Source of the DNA: Caballeronia sp.
GTDB taxonomy: Bacteria > Pseudomonadota > Gammaproteobacteria > Burkholderiales > Burkholderiaceae
Assembly (NCBI RefSeq): GCF_028292365.1
Contig: NZ_JAQGMM010000039.1
Coordinates: 1-64,000 of the forward strand
Length of the DNA stretch: 64,000 bases
Direction of reading: 5' to 3'
The translations under genes and the position numbers were made by a program. Shown here in pieces: positions 50,366 to 60,280 of this stretch (its first letter is position 1; the number at the start of each line of letters is the position of its first letter). The notes below the pieces were generated by a model. It searched no databases. It was not told the DNA's origin and worked only from the letters and a program-made list of their open reading frames with translations.

Positions 50366-51931
50366 GTGTTTGCCGCGATCAAGACCATGCTCAAGAACTT
50401 TACTATTCGCCGCGGACTCACGATTACCATCGCCGGTTACACGCTCGCGCTCGTGGCGGTGCTGCTTGCAGCCGCTTTGTGCCTGCGCCAGAGCAACCAG
50501 GCGCTTGAACAGATGGTCGCCACCGATACCGTTGCCGTCACGCATCTCAAGACCAGTTCGCAACGGCTGTTGCAAGTGCGCCTTGCGCTCGGCAGCTTCG
50601 AGACCCTGTTCATGCTCGGTAAGGCGGGCGACGACTTGCTCCCCAACGCGCGCAAGACGCTGAAAGCAAGCGATACCGAGTTCGATGCGTATCTCGCGAA
50701 GCCGCGCGATCCACAAGAAGAGCCGCTCGTGCAAGCCGCCAAGGCGGCGCGCGATGCGTTGATTGCGAAGGCGCTCAACCTTGAATTCGATGCCCTCGCG
50801 CAGAACGACTTCACGACTTTCCGCACGCTCCAGGTTCAGACGGCCGACAGTTTATATGCCACCTACGAGCACGCGATGTCCGCGCTGGAAGCATTCCAGA
50901 TCGCGCATCAGCAAGATCGTTATGCGCAGGCACAGGCTCAGTTCCACATGATGGCGACGGCGGCCGTGATTGTCGCGGCGTTGGCGCTGGTGCTGGGGTT
51001 CATCGCGCGAGCGGCATTGAGCGCCGCGGTGATGAAGCCGATCGAGTCGGCGATTCACCACTTCGAACAGATTGCGGCGGGCGATCTGACGGCGAGTATC
51101 GACGCCTCGCGCGACAACGAAATGGGCCGCTTGTTTGCAGCGCTCGGCAAGATGCAGCAGGGGCTGGTAGGAACGGTTCAGCAAGTGCGCGGCGGCACCG
51201 GCGCGATCTCGCACGGTGCGCGTGAGATTGCGGCGGGCAACATCGATTTGTCGCAACGCACGGAAGAACAGGCAGCGTCGTTGCAGCAGACGGCGTCGAG
51301 CATGGAGCAGTTGACGGCCACCGTCCGCCAGAACGCCGACAACGCGCGGCAAGCGAGCGAACTCGCTATCGATGCATCGGCAACCGCCGTGCGCGGCGGC
51401 ACCGTGGTGGGCAAGGTCGTTCATACGATGGACGATATTGCGACGAGTTCGACCCGGATTGCGGACATCATTGGTGTGATTGAAGGGATTGCGTTCCAGA
51501 CGAATATTCTCGCGCTGAACGCAGCGGTGGAAGCCGCGCGTGCGGGTGAACAAGGGCGCGGTTTTGCGGTGGTCGCGGGCGAAGTGCGCAACCTCGCGCA
51601 ACGCAGCGCCGGGGCCGCGAAAGAGATCAAGGAATTGATCAATGCGTCAGCGGGCAAGGTGCAGGCTGGCAACGTGCTGGCGGGACAAGCGGGCCAGACC
51701 ATGAGCGAAGTGGTCGCGGCGGTGAAGCGCGTGTCGGACATCATTAGCGAGATCAGCGCGGCATCGAACGAGCAGACCGGCGGTATCGAACAGATTAATC
51801 GCGCGGTCGCGCAGATGGACGAGGTGACGCAGCAGAACGCGGCGCTGGTGGAAGAAGCGGCTGCGGCTGCGGCATCGCTTGAGCAGCAAGCTGAGAAGCT
51901 GGATGTCGCGGTGGCGGTGTTTCGGGTTTAG
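50366..51931 (+). CDS. Methyl-accepting chemotaxis protein (start may be ATG 50390)
   Basis: Two TMs, HAMP, signalling tip [41 protein letters not shown]. Confidence 0.95.
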   Translation: MFAAIKTMLKNFTIRRGLTITIAGYTLALVAVLLAAALCLRQSNQALEQMVATDTVAVTHLKTSSQRLLQVRLALGSFETLFMLGKAGDDLLPNARKTLKASDTEFDAYLAKPRDPQEEPLVQAAKAARDALIAKALNLEFDALAQNDFTTFRTLQVQTADSLYATYEHAMSALEAFQIAHQQDRYAQAQAQFHMMATAAVIVAALALVLGFIARAALSAAVMKPIESAIHHFEQIAAGDLTASIDASRDNEMGRLFAALGKMQQGLVGTVQQVRGGTGAISHGAREIAAGNIDLSQRTEEQAASLQQTASSMEQLTATVRQNADNARQASELAIDASATAVRGGTVVGKVVHTMDDIATSSTRIADIIGVIEGIAFQTNILALNAAVEAARAGEQGRGFAVVAGEVRNLAQRSAGAAKEIKELINASAGKVQAGNVLAGQAGQTMSEVVAAVKRVSDIISEISAASNEQTGGIEQINRAVAQMDEVTQQNAALVEEAAAAAASLEQQAEKLDVAVAVFRV

Positions 51932-52021
51932 GGGGTCACGCCGGTATTCGCCGCATCGTACGGTCATCGTTCACTGGAACGAGCCCGGATCGCTTCCTCA
52001 CCCAAATCTGACTCGGCGTTG

Positions 52022-52042
52022 TGATATCAGTTTATGATATCA
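52022..52042. promoter_or_regulatory. Paired palindromic octamers upstream of hicA
   Basis: TGATATCA at 52022-52029 and 52035-52042, immediately before ATG 52050. Confidence 0.65.
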
Positions 52043-52049
52043 TTCGACA

Positions 52050-52304
52050 ATGAAAGCCAAGCATAGGAAGACGCTCGAAGCGATATTCAAAAGGCCCACG
52101 AACGGCGGTATTGTTTTCGCCGATATTGAATCACTGGTCATCGCGCTTGGTGGCGAGATACGGGAGGGCTCGGGCTCACGCGTCGCATTTGAGTTGAACG
52201 ATCGCCGCCGGTATCTGCATCGACCACATCCAGGCAAGGACGCGAGGAGGTATCAGGTGGAAGAAGTGCGAGGGTGGTTTATCGAATTGGAGGTGAAGCC
52301 GTGA
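52050..52304 (+). CDS. hicA: HicA-family type II toxin
   Basis: GGEIREGSGSRVAFELNDRRRYLHRPHPGKDARRYQVEEVRGWF with catalytic-type His motif. Confidence 0.92.
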   Translation: MKAKHRKTLEAIFKRPTNGGIVFADIESLVIALGGEIREGSGSRVAFELNDRRRYLHRPHPGKDARRYQVEEVRGWFIELEVKP

Positions 52305-52636
52305 TAAACGCAATGAACTATCTGGGATATCTTGCGCGAGTCGAGTTCGATCCGCGTGACAACATTTTCGTCGGACATGTGCTCGGCGTATCGGAACACA
52401 TCAGCTTCCACGGCGAGACCGTGCTTGAGTTGACCACCGGGTTTCATGAGGCAGTCGATCACTATCTTGAGGATTGCGCCAAGACCGGCCGCGATCCTCA
52501 AAAGCCGGCATCAGGCAAACTCATGTTGCGAATAAGACCGGAGGTCCACGCTGCCGTGGGCATAGCAGCCGCAGCCGCGGGCAAAAGCATCAGCCAGTGG
52601 GCTGACGAAGTATTGGCGCGCGCTTCACATGCGTAA
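52301..52636 (+). CDS. hicB: HicB-family antitoxin
   Basis: GYLARVEFDPRDNIFVGHVLGVSEHISFHGETVLELTTGFHEAVDHYLEDC + C-terminal RHH-like region; GGAGG before GTG 52301, overlapping hicA stop. Confidence 0.92.
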   Translation: MINAMNYLGYLARVEFDPRDNIFVGHVLGVSEHISFHGETVLELTTGFHEAVDHYLEDCAKTGRDPQKPASGKLMLRIRPEVHAAVGIAAAAAGKSISQWADEVLARASHA

Positions 52637-52704
52637 TAACCTCGGCTCTCGGGGCATCCGTGATGGGTCAAAGATTCTTCCGTATCAGCCAGGTTGAAAA
52701 AATA

Positions 52705-52734
52705 AAACGCCCGATGTCCATTGATCGGGCGTTT
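52705..52734. terminator. Bidirectional hairpin terminator after hicAB
   Basis: AAACGCCCGAT-N8-ATCGGGCGTTT, 11-bp perfect stem. Confidence 0.85.
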
Positions 52735-52803
52735 CGTCTTTCCATCTGGCAGAAGCTGCGTGCTACCGCTTCTCGATTCTGCCAGGATAAGTTTCGATCG
52801 AGC

Positions 52804-53355
52804 TCACAAAGCTTCACCATCTCCCGCCGGCACCGCCGCAAACACCGTCCGGTAATAAGCACGCCCTTCGCGCATGTGCGATTCAAAACCAAATCCACGG
52901 CTGAGCATGTCGTTCATATCGGCACGGGTGATTTTCATCACGTAGCTATGCTCAGTCGTGACCAACCGGCAGTCCCCTGATGCCTCCGATGCGCTGAACC
53001 ACTTGCCCGCATCGGCATGACCGGCCGGGTAGGTGTGGCCATCGTGTTCGACTTGCCAGCGGCCATCGAGCAGGATCCAGAAGTCATCGCTCTTATCCGC
53101 CGCCGAACAGCTCGCGACCACCGTGCCCGCCTGCGCTTCCCACTCGCGCGAATGACCTATGGTCCAGCGCAACTGCCCGGTATCCAGTGTCGTAAAAAAT
53201 GGCGTCTTCCTGAGCAGATACAAATACGTCGTCGATGCTTTCATGGTCTTGCCCTCCTGCTGCGCATAGCCCTGCTGACCGCACGCCGCGGTCAGCATGA
53301 GAAGGCCAAGCCAGACGCCGCGAACGATACGCCCGGTCTTTGTCATCCTCGTCAC
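52804..53355 (-). CDS. Cyclic-nucleotide-binding-like/cupin-type protein, possibly a lipoprotein (alternative start 53244)
   Basis: LDTGQLRWTIGHSREWEAQAGTVVASCSAADKSDDFWILLDGRWQVEHDGHTYPAG; upstream lipobox LTAACGQQ if long form; strong GGAGGG before ATG 53244. Confidence 0.65.
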   Translation of the reverse strand: MTRMTKTGRIVRGVWLGLLMLTAACGQQGYAQQEGKTMKASTTYLYLLRKTPFFTTLDTGQLRWTIGHSREWEAQAGTVVASCSAADKSDDFWILLDGRWQVEHDGHTYPAGHADAGKWFSASEASGDCRLVTTEHSYVMKITRADMNDMLSRGFGFESHMREGRAYYRTVFAAVPAGDGEAL

Positions 53356-54245
53356 CGCGACACCCTGGCTTCGAGCAGATCGCCCATGCCGATGCGCTTC
53401 GCGAATTCAATCCGCACCCGCTCCGATACCTCCAGCACCTGCGCCGCACCGTCACCGACGAAATCAATCACCGAGCGCATCGGCCGCGTGCCCTTCTCCA
53501 TCCCGACAATGCGCACCACCTCATCGGCGACCGCCTTGGGATCGGCGTCAGGCGGCGTCAATGCGCTCAGGCGCTCGCCAATCTGGTCCATCACGCCGTC
53601 GTATCGGGCATAGGATGCAGCCCTCGCCGAGTCCGCTGGTTTGCCTGCGCTCGGGAAGTGATCGGTGCCGCTGGTGAATGCACCCGGGACCACAATGGAT
53701 GTCTCCACGCCAAAGCGTGCCAGCTCATAAGCCAATGTGACGGCAAGCGAATCCATCGCCGCCTTGGCCGCGCCGTAAGGGCCCATGAACGGCGGGAAAC
53801 CACCCTTGGTCGTAGTGCTGCTGATCCACAGGACAAGCCCGGATTCCTGCTTGCGCATATAAGGCAGCACTGCACGGTTGACGCGCTGCGCGCCGAACAG
53901 ATTGGTGTCGAACACCTTCATCATTTCTTCCGGCGTGAACGCTTCCGACGGACCGACCACCAGATGCCCCGCGTTCTGCATCACCACGTCAATCCTGCCC
54001 TGCTCGCGGACGATGATCTCGGCAGCGGCATCGGCGGAATCCTGCGAGAGGACATCGAGTTCCAGCGGCATCAACGCGATCCCCTTCTGCGCTGATATAG
54101 CCCACAACTCATCAGCGCGTGCGCGATTGCGGCCTTCCACGTCGCGCATGCTCGCGTACACGATGTGCCCCGCTTCGGCCAGCGCCAACGCGCTCAACTT
54201 GCCAATGCCCGTCCCTGCGCCCGTGACCAATATGACTGATTTCAT
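53352..54245 (-). CDS. SDR family oxidoreductase
   Basis: ILVTGAGTGIGKLSALALAEAGH; NAGH; YGAAKAAMDS. Confidence 0.93.
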   Translation of the reverse strand: MKSVILVTGAGTGIGKLSALALAEAGHIVYASMRDVEGRNRARADELWAISAQKGIALMPLELDVLSQDSADAAAEIIVREQGRIDVVMQNAGHLVVGPSEAFTPEEMMKVFDTNLFGAQRVNRAVLPYMRKQESGLVLWISSTTTKGGFPPFMGPYGAAKAAMDSLAVTLAYELARFGVETSIVVPGAFTSGTDHFPSAGKPADSARAASYARYDGVMDQIGERLSALTPPDADPKAVADEVVRIVGMEKGTRPMRSVIDFVGDGAAQVLEVSERVRIEFAKRIGMGDLLEARVSR

Positions 54246-54289
54246 GATGACTCTCCAACATGTTTAGCTAAGCTAATGTTCTTGGTTTA

Positions 54290-55033
54290 TTAAGCGATAC
54301 CGCCATTGGCGCGCAGGATCTGGCCGTTGACCCAACCCGCATCCGGGCCGGCGAGGAACGACACGACCGAGGCAATATCTTCGGGCTGGCCGAGGCGTTG
54401 CAGCGGCGGCATTTTCGCGAAGGTCTGGATCTGTTCTTCGGTCTTGCCATCGAGGAAAAGCGAGGTGGCGATCGGACCGGGAGCGACCGCGTTCACCGTG
54501 ATGTTGCGGCCGCGCAGCTCCTTCGCGAACACATGAGTGAACGCTTCAACGGCGGCTTTCGTCGCGTTGTAGACAGCGTAGCCGGGCATGTTCAGGGCGA
54601 GCGTGGTGCTCGAGAAATTAACGATTCGGCCCCCTTCGTTCATCCGCGCCGCCGCTTCGCGCAGCGTGTTGAAGGTGCCGCGAACGTTGATGCCGAAGGT
54701 CTGGTCGTAGAGGGCGTCCGAGGTGTCCGCCAGCGGCAGCGTCTTCAGCACGCCTGCGTTATTCACCAGCACGTCGATCTTGCCGAGCTGCTGCTCGACC
54801 GCTTCGAACATGTCGCGGACTTCGCTGGGGTTCGCTACATCGGCTTTGATCGCGATGGCTTTCGCGCCCTGCGCGGCGAGTTCCGCGACTAGCGCGTCGG
54901 CTTCTTTCGAACTCGATGCGTAGTTGACCACTACTGCAAAACCGTCGCTGGCGAGACGACGCGCGACTGCCGCGCCAATACCGCGCGATGCGCCCGTGAC
55001 AATCGCTACCTGGCTGTTCTTGACCGTGTTCAT
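54290..55033 (-). CDS. SDR family oxidoreductase
   Basis: IVTGASRGIGAAVARRLASDGF; NNAGV; YNATKAAVEAF. Confidence 0.95.
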   Translation of the reverse strand: MNTVKNSQVAIVTGASRGIGAAVARRLASDGFAVVVNYASSSKEADALVAELAAQGAKAIAIKADVANPSEVRDMFEAVEQQLGKIDVLVNNAGVLKTLPLADTSDALYDQTFGINVRGTFNTLREAAARMNEGGRIVNFSSTTLALNMPGYAVYNATKAAVEAFTHVFAKELRGRNITVNAVAPGPIATSLFLDGKTEEQIQTFAKMPPLQRLGQPEDIASVVSFLAGPDAGWVNGQILRANGGIA

Positions 55034-55173
55034 GATTCGCTCCTTTTAGGGTGGTGACGTGCGTGATTGAAGTGCGTGGAATGAAGTATTGATCATTCAC
55101 GTCAATTGATAATTAGCCTCGATTTAGCAATATAATTCCATTCACTTTAACAATCCAAGCCCGCGAGTCACCC

Positions 55174-56064
55174 ATGGACCGGTTTCAGGAAATGCAGGTG
55201 TTTATTCGTATCGCCGAGCGCAGCAGCTTTACGCAAGCCGCGGAGGACTTGCAGATACCGCGCGCCACGGTCACCAACCTGCTGAAGCGCATGGAGGAGC
55301 GGCTCGGAACGCGGCTGCTTGAGCGCACTACGCGCACGGTGCGGCTCACGCACGATGGCGAGGCGTTCTACCGCCGCTGCGTGAGGCTGGTCGCGGACAT
55401 GGAGGAAGCGGAGGGATCGTTCCGCAATGTCGCGCCGAAGGGGCTGCTACGCGTGAATTTGCAGGGGACGCTTGCCCGGCATTTCGTGGTGCCGGCGCTG
55501 CCTGAGTTCATCGCGCAGTATCCGGACATCGAATTGCAGATTGGCGAGGACGACCGGCTGGTGGATCTGGTGCGCGAGGGGATCGACTGCGTGCTGCGGG
55601 CGGGGACGCTGCAGGATTCATCAATGGTCGGACGCCGCGTCGCGTTAATGGAGCAGGTGACGGTGGCGAGTCCCGCCTATTTGCAGCAGTTCGGGGAGCC
55701 GGAGACGCTCGAGGCGCTGGGTACGCATCGGGCGGTGAATTATTTGTCGAGCGGATCGGGGCGAGTCTTGCCGATGGAATGCACCGTCGATGGAAACGTG
55801 GTCGAGATTCAGCTTGCCGCAGTGGTCTCGGTTACAGGCGCGGATTTGTATGCCGGATCCGCGGTGGCGGGATTGGGGCTGGTGCAGGTGCCGCGGTATC
55901 GGGTGATGGGGGAATTATCGGCGGGGAAACTGAAGGTCGTGCTTGATGGCTTTCCGCCTCCGCCCATGCCGGTTTCGGTCTTGTATCCGCAGAACCGGCA
56001 GTTATCGGCGAGAGTCCGCGTGTTTGCGCAATGGGTTCGGGAAATTTTTGAAGCGGTGGCGTGA
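55174..56064 (+). CDS. LysR family transcriptional regulator
   Basis: MDRFQEMQVFIRIAERSSFTQAAEDLQIPRATVTNLLKRMEERLGTRLLERTTRTVRLT; divergent from SDR. Confidence 0.93.
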   Translation: MDRFQEMQVFIRIAERSSFTQAAEDLQIPRATVTNLLKRMEERLGTRLLERTTRTVRLTHDGEAFYRRCVRLVADMEEAEGSFRNVAPKGLLRVNLQGTLARHFVVPALPEFIAQYPDIELQIGEDDRLVDLVREGIDCVLRAGTLQDSSMVGRRVALMEQVTVASPAYLQQFGEPETLEALGTHRAVNYLSSGSGRVLPMECTVDGNVVEIQLAAVVSVTGADLYAGSAVAGLGLVQVPRYRVMGELSAGKLKVVLDGFPPPPMPVSVLYPQNRQLSARVRVFAQWVREIFEAVA

Positions 56065-56101
56065 GGGATTGACCTAACCCGGACTAAAACGATCGCACAA
56101 G

Positions 56102-56137
56102 CGGGCAGTACGGGCAGTACGGGCAGTACGGGCAGTA
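56102..56137. repeat. 9-bp tandem repeat, 4 copies
   Basis: (CGGGCAGTA)x4 downstream of LysR. Confidence 0.9.
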
Positions 56138-56316
56138 CGGGCCGGTCGGGACAGACATCCAGATCGTTGAGAATCCGTCGGCATCGAGACCGAAAAAAGC
56201 GCGGGCGCCGGGGCCTCGCTGAGCTACCAGGCATGGCAGCGCGCTTCTGTCACAATAGCGTTCTGCCATTTCGCTGACGTGCCGCTGGCAGCGCACTCCA
56301 ACTTACTTTTTCGTAA

Positions 56317-57069
56317 ATGCGCATATTCGGAATAAGCCTTTACGTCATCATCGCCCTGTTCTTTGCGGTGCATGCCGTGCGCACCCAGCAGAACATGTAC
56401 TGGCTGCTGATCCTGTTTCTTTTCCCTGGCCTTGGCAGCGCGGTCTACTTCTTTGTCATTTACTTGCCGTCCCTGCGCCAGTCGCATGGGGCAAGGGCGG
56501 CAACGAGGGCCATCTCGCAGCTTGTCGATCCCAACCGGGCGGTGCGTGAGGCGCGCACGGATTTCGACCGCGCGCCGACCGTCGCGCATCGCATGCGGCT
56601 GGGTGCGGCGCTTCTCGATGCGGGAAATGCCGTCGAAGCCCTGGAGCATTACCAAGCGGCGGTCAGTGGGCCGTTCTCATCCGATCCGGCTTTACTCCAA
56701 GGGCTGGCACGTGCGCAGTTTGCCAGTGGCAATGCTTCGGCCACGCAGGACACGCTGGAAAAACTGTTCGCCGTCAATCCCCTCGCCCGCCGGCAGCCGG
56801 AGCCTGCCTTGCTGTATGCACGGGCCTTGGCCATGATTGGCGCACCCGGCACGCGCGCCGCGTTCGAGATGGCGCTCACCAGCGCAAGCGACGCTGCACC
56901 CCGTTGCCTGTACGCCGATTGGCTATCGGCGCAGCCCGACGAGGCCGACCGCCAGCGTGCGCGCGAACTTTATGCCGAGATCGTGCACGATGCCAGGCAT
57001 TGGCCACGCCACGCCCGCGAACATAACAGCGAGTGGCTGCAACGAGCCCAGGCCTCCCAAAGCCGATAA
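56317..57069 (+). CDS. Membrane-anchored TPR-like protein (PLDc_N-like N-terminus)
   Basis: Two TM helices MYWLLILFLFPGLGSAVYFFVIYLPSL then TPR-like repeats (ALLDAGNAVEALEHYQAAVSG...). Confidence 0.75.
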   Translation: MRIFGISLYVIIALFFAVHAVRTQQNMYWLLILFLFPGLGSAVYFFVIYLPSLRQSHGARAATRAISQLVDPNRAVREARTDFDRAPTVAHRMRLGAALLDAGNAVEALEHYQAAVSGPFSSDPALLQGLARAQFASGNASATQDTLEKLFAVNPLARRQPEPALLYARALAMIGAPGTRAAFEMALTSASDAAPRCLYADWLSAQPDEADRQRARELYAEIVHDARHWPRHAREHNSEWLQRAQASQSR

Positions 57070-57472
57070 TCCACGGGCGCCCGCTGCAAAGCGGCACGGC
57101 CCGTGCACTGATCGTCTTTACGCGACTTTCGGAAGCGAGATCTATAGACCTTAGGAAAATCAATATTAAACAAAGGCAGGTAATCACGATTTGCATCGTC
57201 ATTAATCTGCCTCACTAAGTTAATAAGTTGAAAAAAACATTCCTTAGACTAGACTGGTCGATAACCTCTATCAGCGCACATTGTCTAATGGAGCTTTGTC
57301 CGCTTTCCTATGCAGGACGCTGGAATTTAATCCAATGCAATACAGACACATTGGAAAACAAAAATGGCGGATCCTGTTATTTATAAAAAACGCCAAGTCA
57401 AGTCGACCTCCACCAACATTGAGACTCAAGTCCTAACGCTTTGTGCCGCAAATGAATCGAAGTCGTGCCTAC

Positions 57473-57495
57473 GTCCATGTCCATGTCCATGTCCA
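57473..57495. repeat. Hexanucleotide microsatellite
   Basis: GTCCAT x3 plus GTCCA. Confidence 0.85.
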
Positions 57496-57749
57496 AGGTG
57501 GTGCATGGGTGCTTGATGGTCACTAAGTGAGTTGTCAAAAGTTCAGCGAATTTTAGAAGGGCATCCAGCGTCTGCCTGTCCCTGGTCTCTCTTGGGCTGA
57601 TGAGACCGAAGTCTCAGGTGGGACCGTTAGCATGGCCTCCCTTTTATCGGTTGCGTCCTTGTCGAAACACATGTCAAGACACACGTGGCACGCCTGCGGC
57701 CCGGTTGGCGATGGCGATCCAGGTCATGTCTCAGGAAAGGGGATCACTA

Positions 57750-58831
57750 TGCGATCTGTATTCAAGAAAATTCGCCGAGCGCACTCCGTTCACCGCGCGC
57801 TGATTGCTTTCACGCTGCTCACGGCGGCCGCACTCCAGCCTGCCGCAGGCCAACGCGAACTCCACCATCCCACAGGCCCAAGTTTTGTGGTCAAGGATCT
57901 CGGCGCGCTCCCAGGCAACACCAGCCAGGCTAGCGGGATCAACGAACGAGGCCGAGCGGTCGGTTTCTCGAACGTCGCGAACGGGGACCAGCACGTTGCC
58001 CTGTATGAAGACGGGAAGGTGACCGATCTCGGCACGCTCCCCGGCGGCACCAATGCCACCGCTAACGGGATCAACGGGCGCGGCCAGATTATCGGCTGGT
58101 CGGCAGTCGGCGGGAACGAGCAAGCCCCTTTGAACGAGCACGCCTTTCTGTTTGAACACGGCGTGATGACCGACTTGGGCATGCTCCCTGGTGGCAAAAC
58201 CAGTGTCGCTAACGCAATCAACGAGCGCGGCCAGGTGGCCGGTTGGTCGATCAACGCACTCACGGCTACCCACGCCGTTCTGTTTGAAAAGGGCAAGGTG
58301 ATCGATCTGGGCACGCTGCCCGGCGGCTTCTTCAGCGCCGCCTTTGGGATCAACGATCGCGGCGAGGTGGTCGGCTGGTCCACCAGTGCAACCTCGGGCG
58401 CCGACCAGGCCTTTCTATACGAACACGGCGAGATGACCAACCTGGGCACGCTCCCCGGCGGCAACAGCAGTACCGCTTTCGCGCTTAACAATCGCGGCCA
58501 GGTGGTCGGTCAGGCAGCCGTCGCAAACGGCTACGAGCACGCCTTCCTGTATGAGCACGGCGTGATGACCGACCTGGGCACGCTCCCCGGTGGCACCATC
58601 AGTGTCGCTCTCGGGATCAACGATCGCGGCCAGGTGGTCGGCGAGTCGACCGATGCAAGCGGGAACTTCCGCGCCTTTCTGTATGAGCACGGCGTGATGA
58701 CCGACTTGGGCATGCTCCCCGGTGGCAACAGCAGCGTCGCTACCGCAATCAACAATCGCGGCGAGATCGCGGGCTACTCAGGGACAGCTTTTTCCCCGTG
58801 GCACGCCACCCTCTGGACGCGGGAAAGATGA
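57750..58831 (+). CDS. HAF-repeat extracellular protein (7 repeats)
   Basis: Repeating DLGTLPGGxxSxAxGINxRGQVVGxS...HAFLYEHGVMT; seven copies counted; N-terminal signal-like segment. Confidence 0.9.
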
Positions 58832-58852
58832 TTGCCCCAGCGCGTGGGCGCC

Positions 58853-59215
58853 TTAGCCGACGATGAACTGATAGTCGATGAGAATGCGATGATTGGCATC
58901 GACGATAAAAACATCACGGCCAGCGGCGACAACAGCGTCCCCCGTGCCCGGAACCATGCTCCAGTCCACCATGACTGTGTCCTGCAGGGCGTGGACGGCG
59001 CTCACCTCGAAACGATGACCGCCATCGCGAACATTCTTCTCGTGCGAGCCAGTCACGCGCTGCTCCAGCGCGTCGTAGCCCTGGACTTCCCGGCTTCCCA
59101 CGTAGTGGATGCCCTCCGGCGCCCAGAGCGCAGCGATCGTTTCCCTGCGTCTTTGTGGATCGGTCTCGTTCCAGACGGCGACATAGCGCTCCGCCAACTT
59201 TTCAGCTTCGTTCAT
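58853..59215 (-). CDS. NTF2/SnoaL-like family protein
   Basis: MNEAEKLAERYVAVWNETDPQRRRETIAALWAPEGIHYVGSREVQGYDALEQRV. Confidence 0.85.
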   Translation of the reverse strand: MNEAEKLAERYVAVWNETDPQRRRETIAALWAPEGIHYVGSREVQGYDALEQRVTGSHEKNVRDGGHRFEVSAVHALQDTVMVDWSMVPGTGDAVVAAGRDVFIVDANHRILIDYQFIVG

Positions 59216-59391
59216 GACAAGCTCTCCTTGATAATGGCTTTCTGCCGGGACCGGCAGCACCATGGACTCGACAGTGCACTTAAGACGCACCACGGTCGAT
59301 AACCTCCGAGGTCATGAAGTGTTAGCCAGGTCGTCAGAACTTGACCTGCGGGGTCATGGCGACGAGTCGGATATGTTGCTAAAGTCAAAAT

Positions 59392-60228
59392 ATGAACCTC
59401 CATTCGAATGCTGACCCAGCACCCTTCGGCATGCTGCTACATCAATGGCGGCAGCGCCGCCGGCTGACACAGATGGACTTGGCCCACGTAGCCAACAGCT
59501 CCACGCGGCATCTGAGCTATCTGGAAACGGGCCGCGCGCAGCCGAGCCGGGAAATGGTCATTCGTCTTGCCCAACACCTCGATGTGCCGCTTCGCGAGCG
59601 CAACCTCCTGCTTCTGGCAGCTGGTTTTGCGCCGGCCTATCAGGAGCGCTCGTTTGAGGAACTCGCCGCGGCGCGGCAAGCGATCGAGCAGGTCATACAG
59701 GCGCACAAACCTTATCCGGCCTTCGCGGTCGACCGTCATTGGAACATCGTGCTGTCGAACGCCGTGCTGCCACAGTTGTATGTCGATGTTGCAGAGGAGC
59801 TTCTTCGCCCACCGGTCAACGCAGTGCGCCTCATGCTGCATCCGCGAGCCATGGCGCCGCGGATCGTCAACCTTTCCGAGTGGCGCGCACATGTGATCAC
59901 CGTCCTGCGACAGCAGATTGAAGCCAGGGCGGATCCTGGCGTCCGGGCGCTACTTGCGGAGATCCTGGCCTATCCGCAGGTGGCTGCGGAAGCGGTTGCG
60001 GATGTCGCCGAAGGCCCTCGGCGTTTTGCGACGCCGCTCAAGATCGCAACGGATCACGGTGTTCTATCGTTCCTCAACACCACCACGGTCTTTGGTACGC
60101 CTACCGACGTCACCCTGTCCGAGCTGGCGCTTGAAATGCTATTCCCCGCCAACCCCGAGACCATCGCGATCGTGGGCAAACTCACCGCGGACGAATGCGC
60201 GGCGAGGTCGTCCGTCACTGGGCGGTGA
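59392..60228 (+). CDS. XRE-family helix-turn-helix regulator (MmyB-like ligand domain)
   Basis: LLHQWRQRRRLTQMDLAHVANSSTRHLSYLETGRAQPSREMVIRLAQHLDVPLRERNLLLLAAGFAP. Confidence 0.93.
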   Translation: MNLHSNADPAPFGMLLHQWRQRRRLTQMDLAHVANSSTRHLSYLETGRAQPSREMVIRLAQHLDVPLRERNLLLLAAGFAPAYQERSFEELAAARQAIEQVIQAHKPYPAFAVDRHWNIVLSNAVLPQLYVDVAEELLRPPVNAVRLMLHPRAMAPRIVNLSEWRAHVITVLRQQIEARADPGVRALLAEILAYPQVAAEAVADVAEGPRRFATPLKIATDHGVLSFLNTTTVFGTPTDVTLSELALEMLFPANPETIAIVGKLTADECAARSSVTGR

Positions 60229-60280
60229 TGTGACCGGCGAGGGTTTTCAACCTCATGGAGCAGTCCGTGCGCGATCCTCG

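Noticed and set aside
56102-56137. Short repeat array considered as CRISPR
   Set aside because: 9-bp contiguous units with no spacers and no cas genes
57596-57616. CTGATGA followed by a hairpin, resembling a hammerhead ribozyme core
   Set aside because: The required GAAA after stem II and a matching third stem are absent; kept only as a possible leader hairpin
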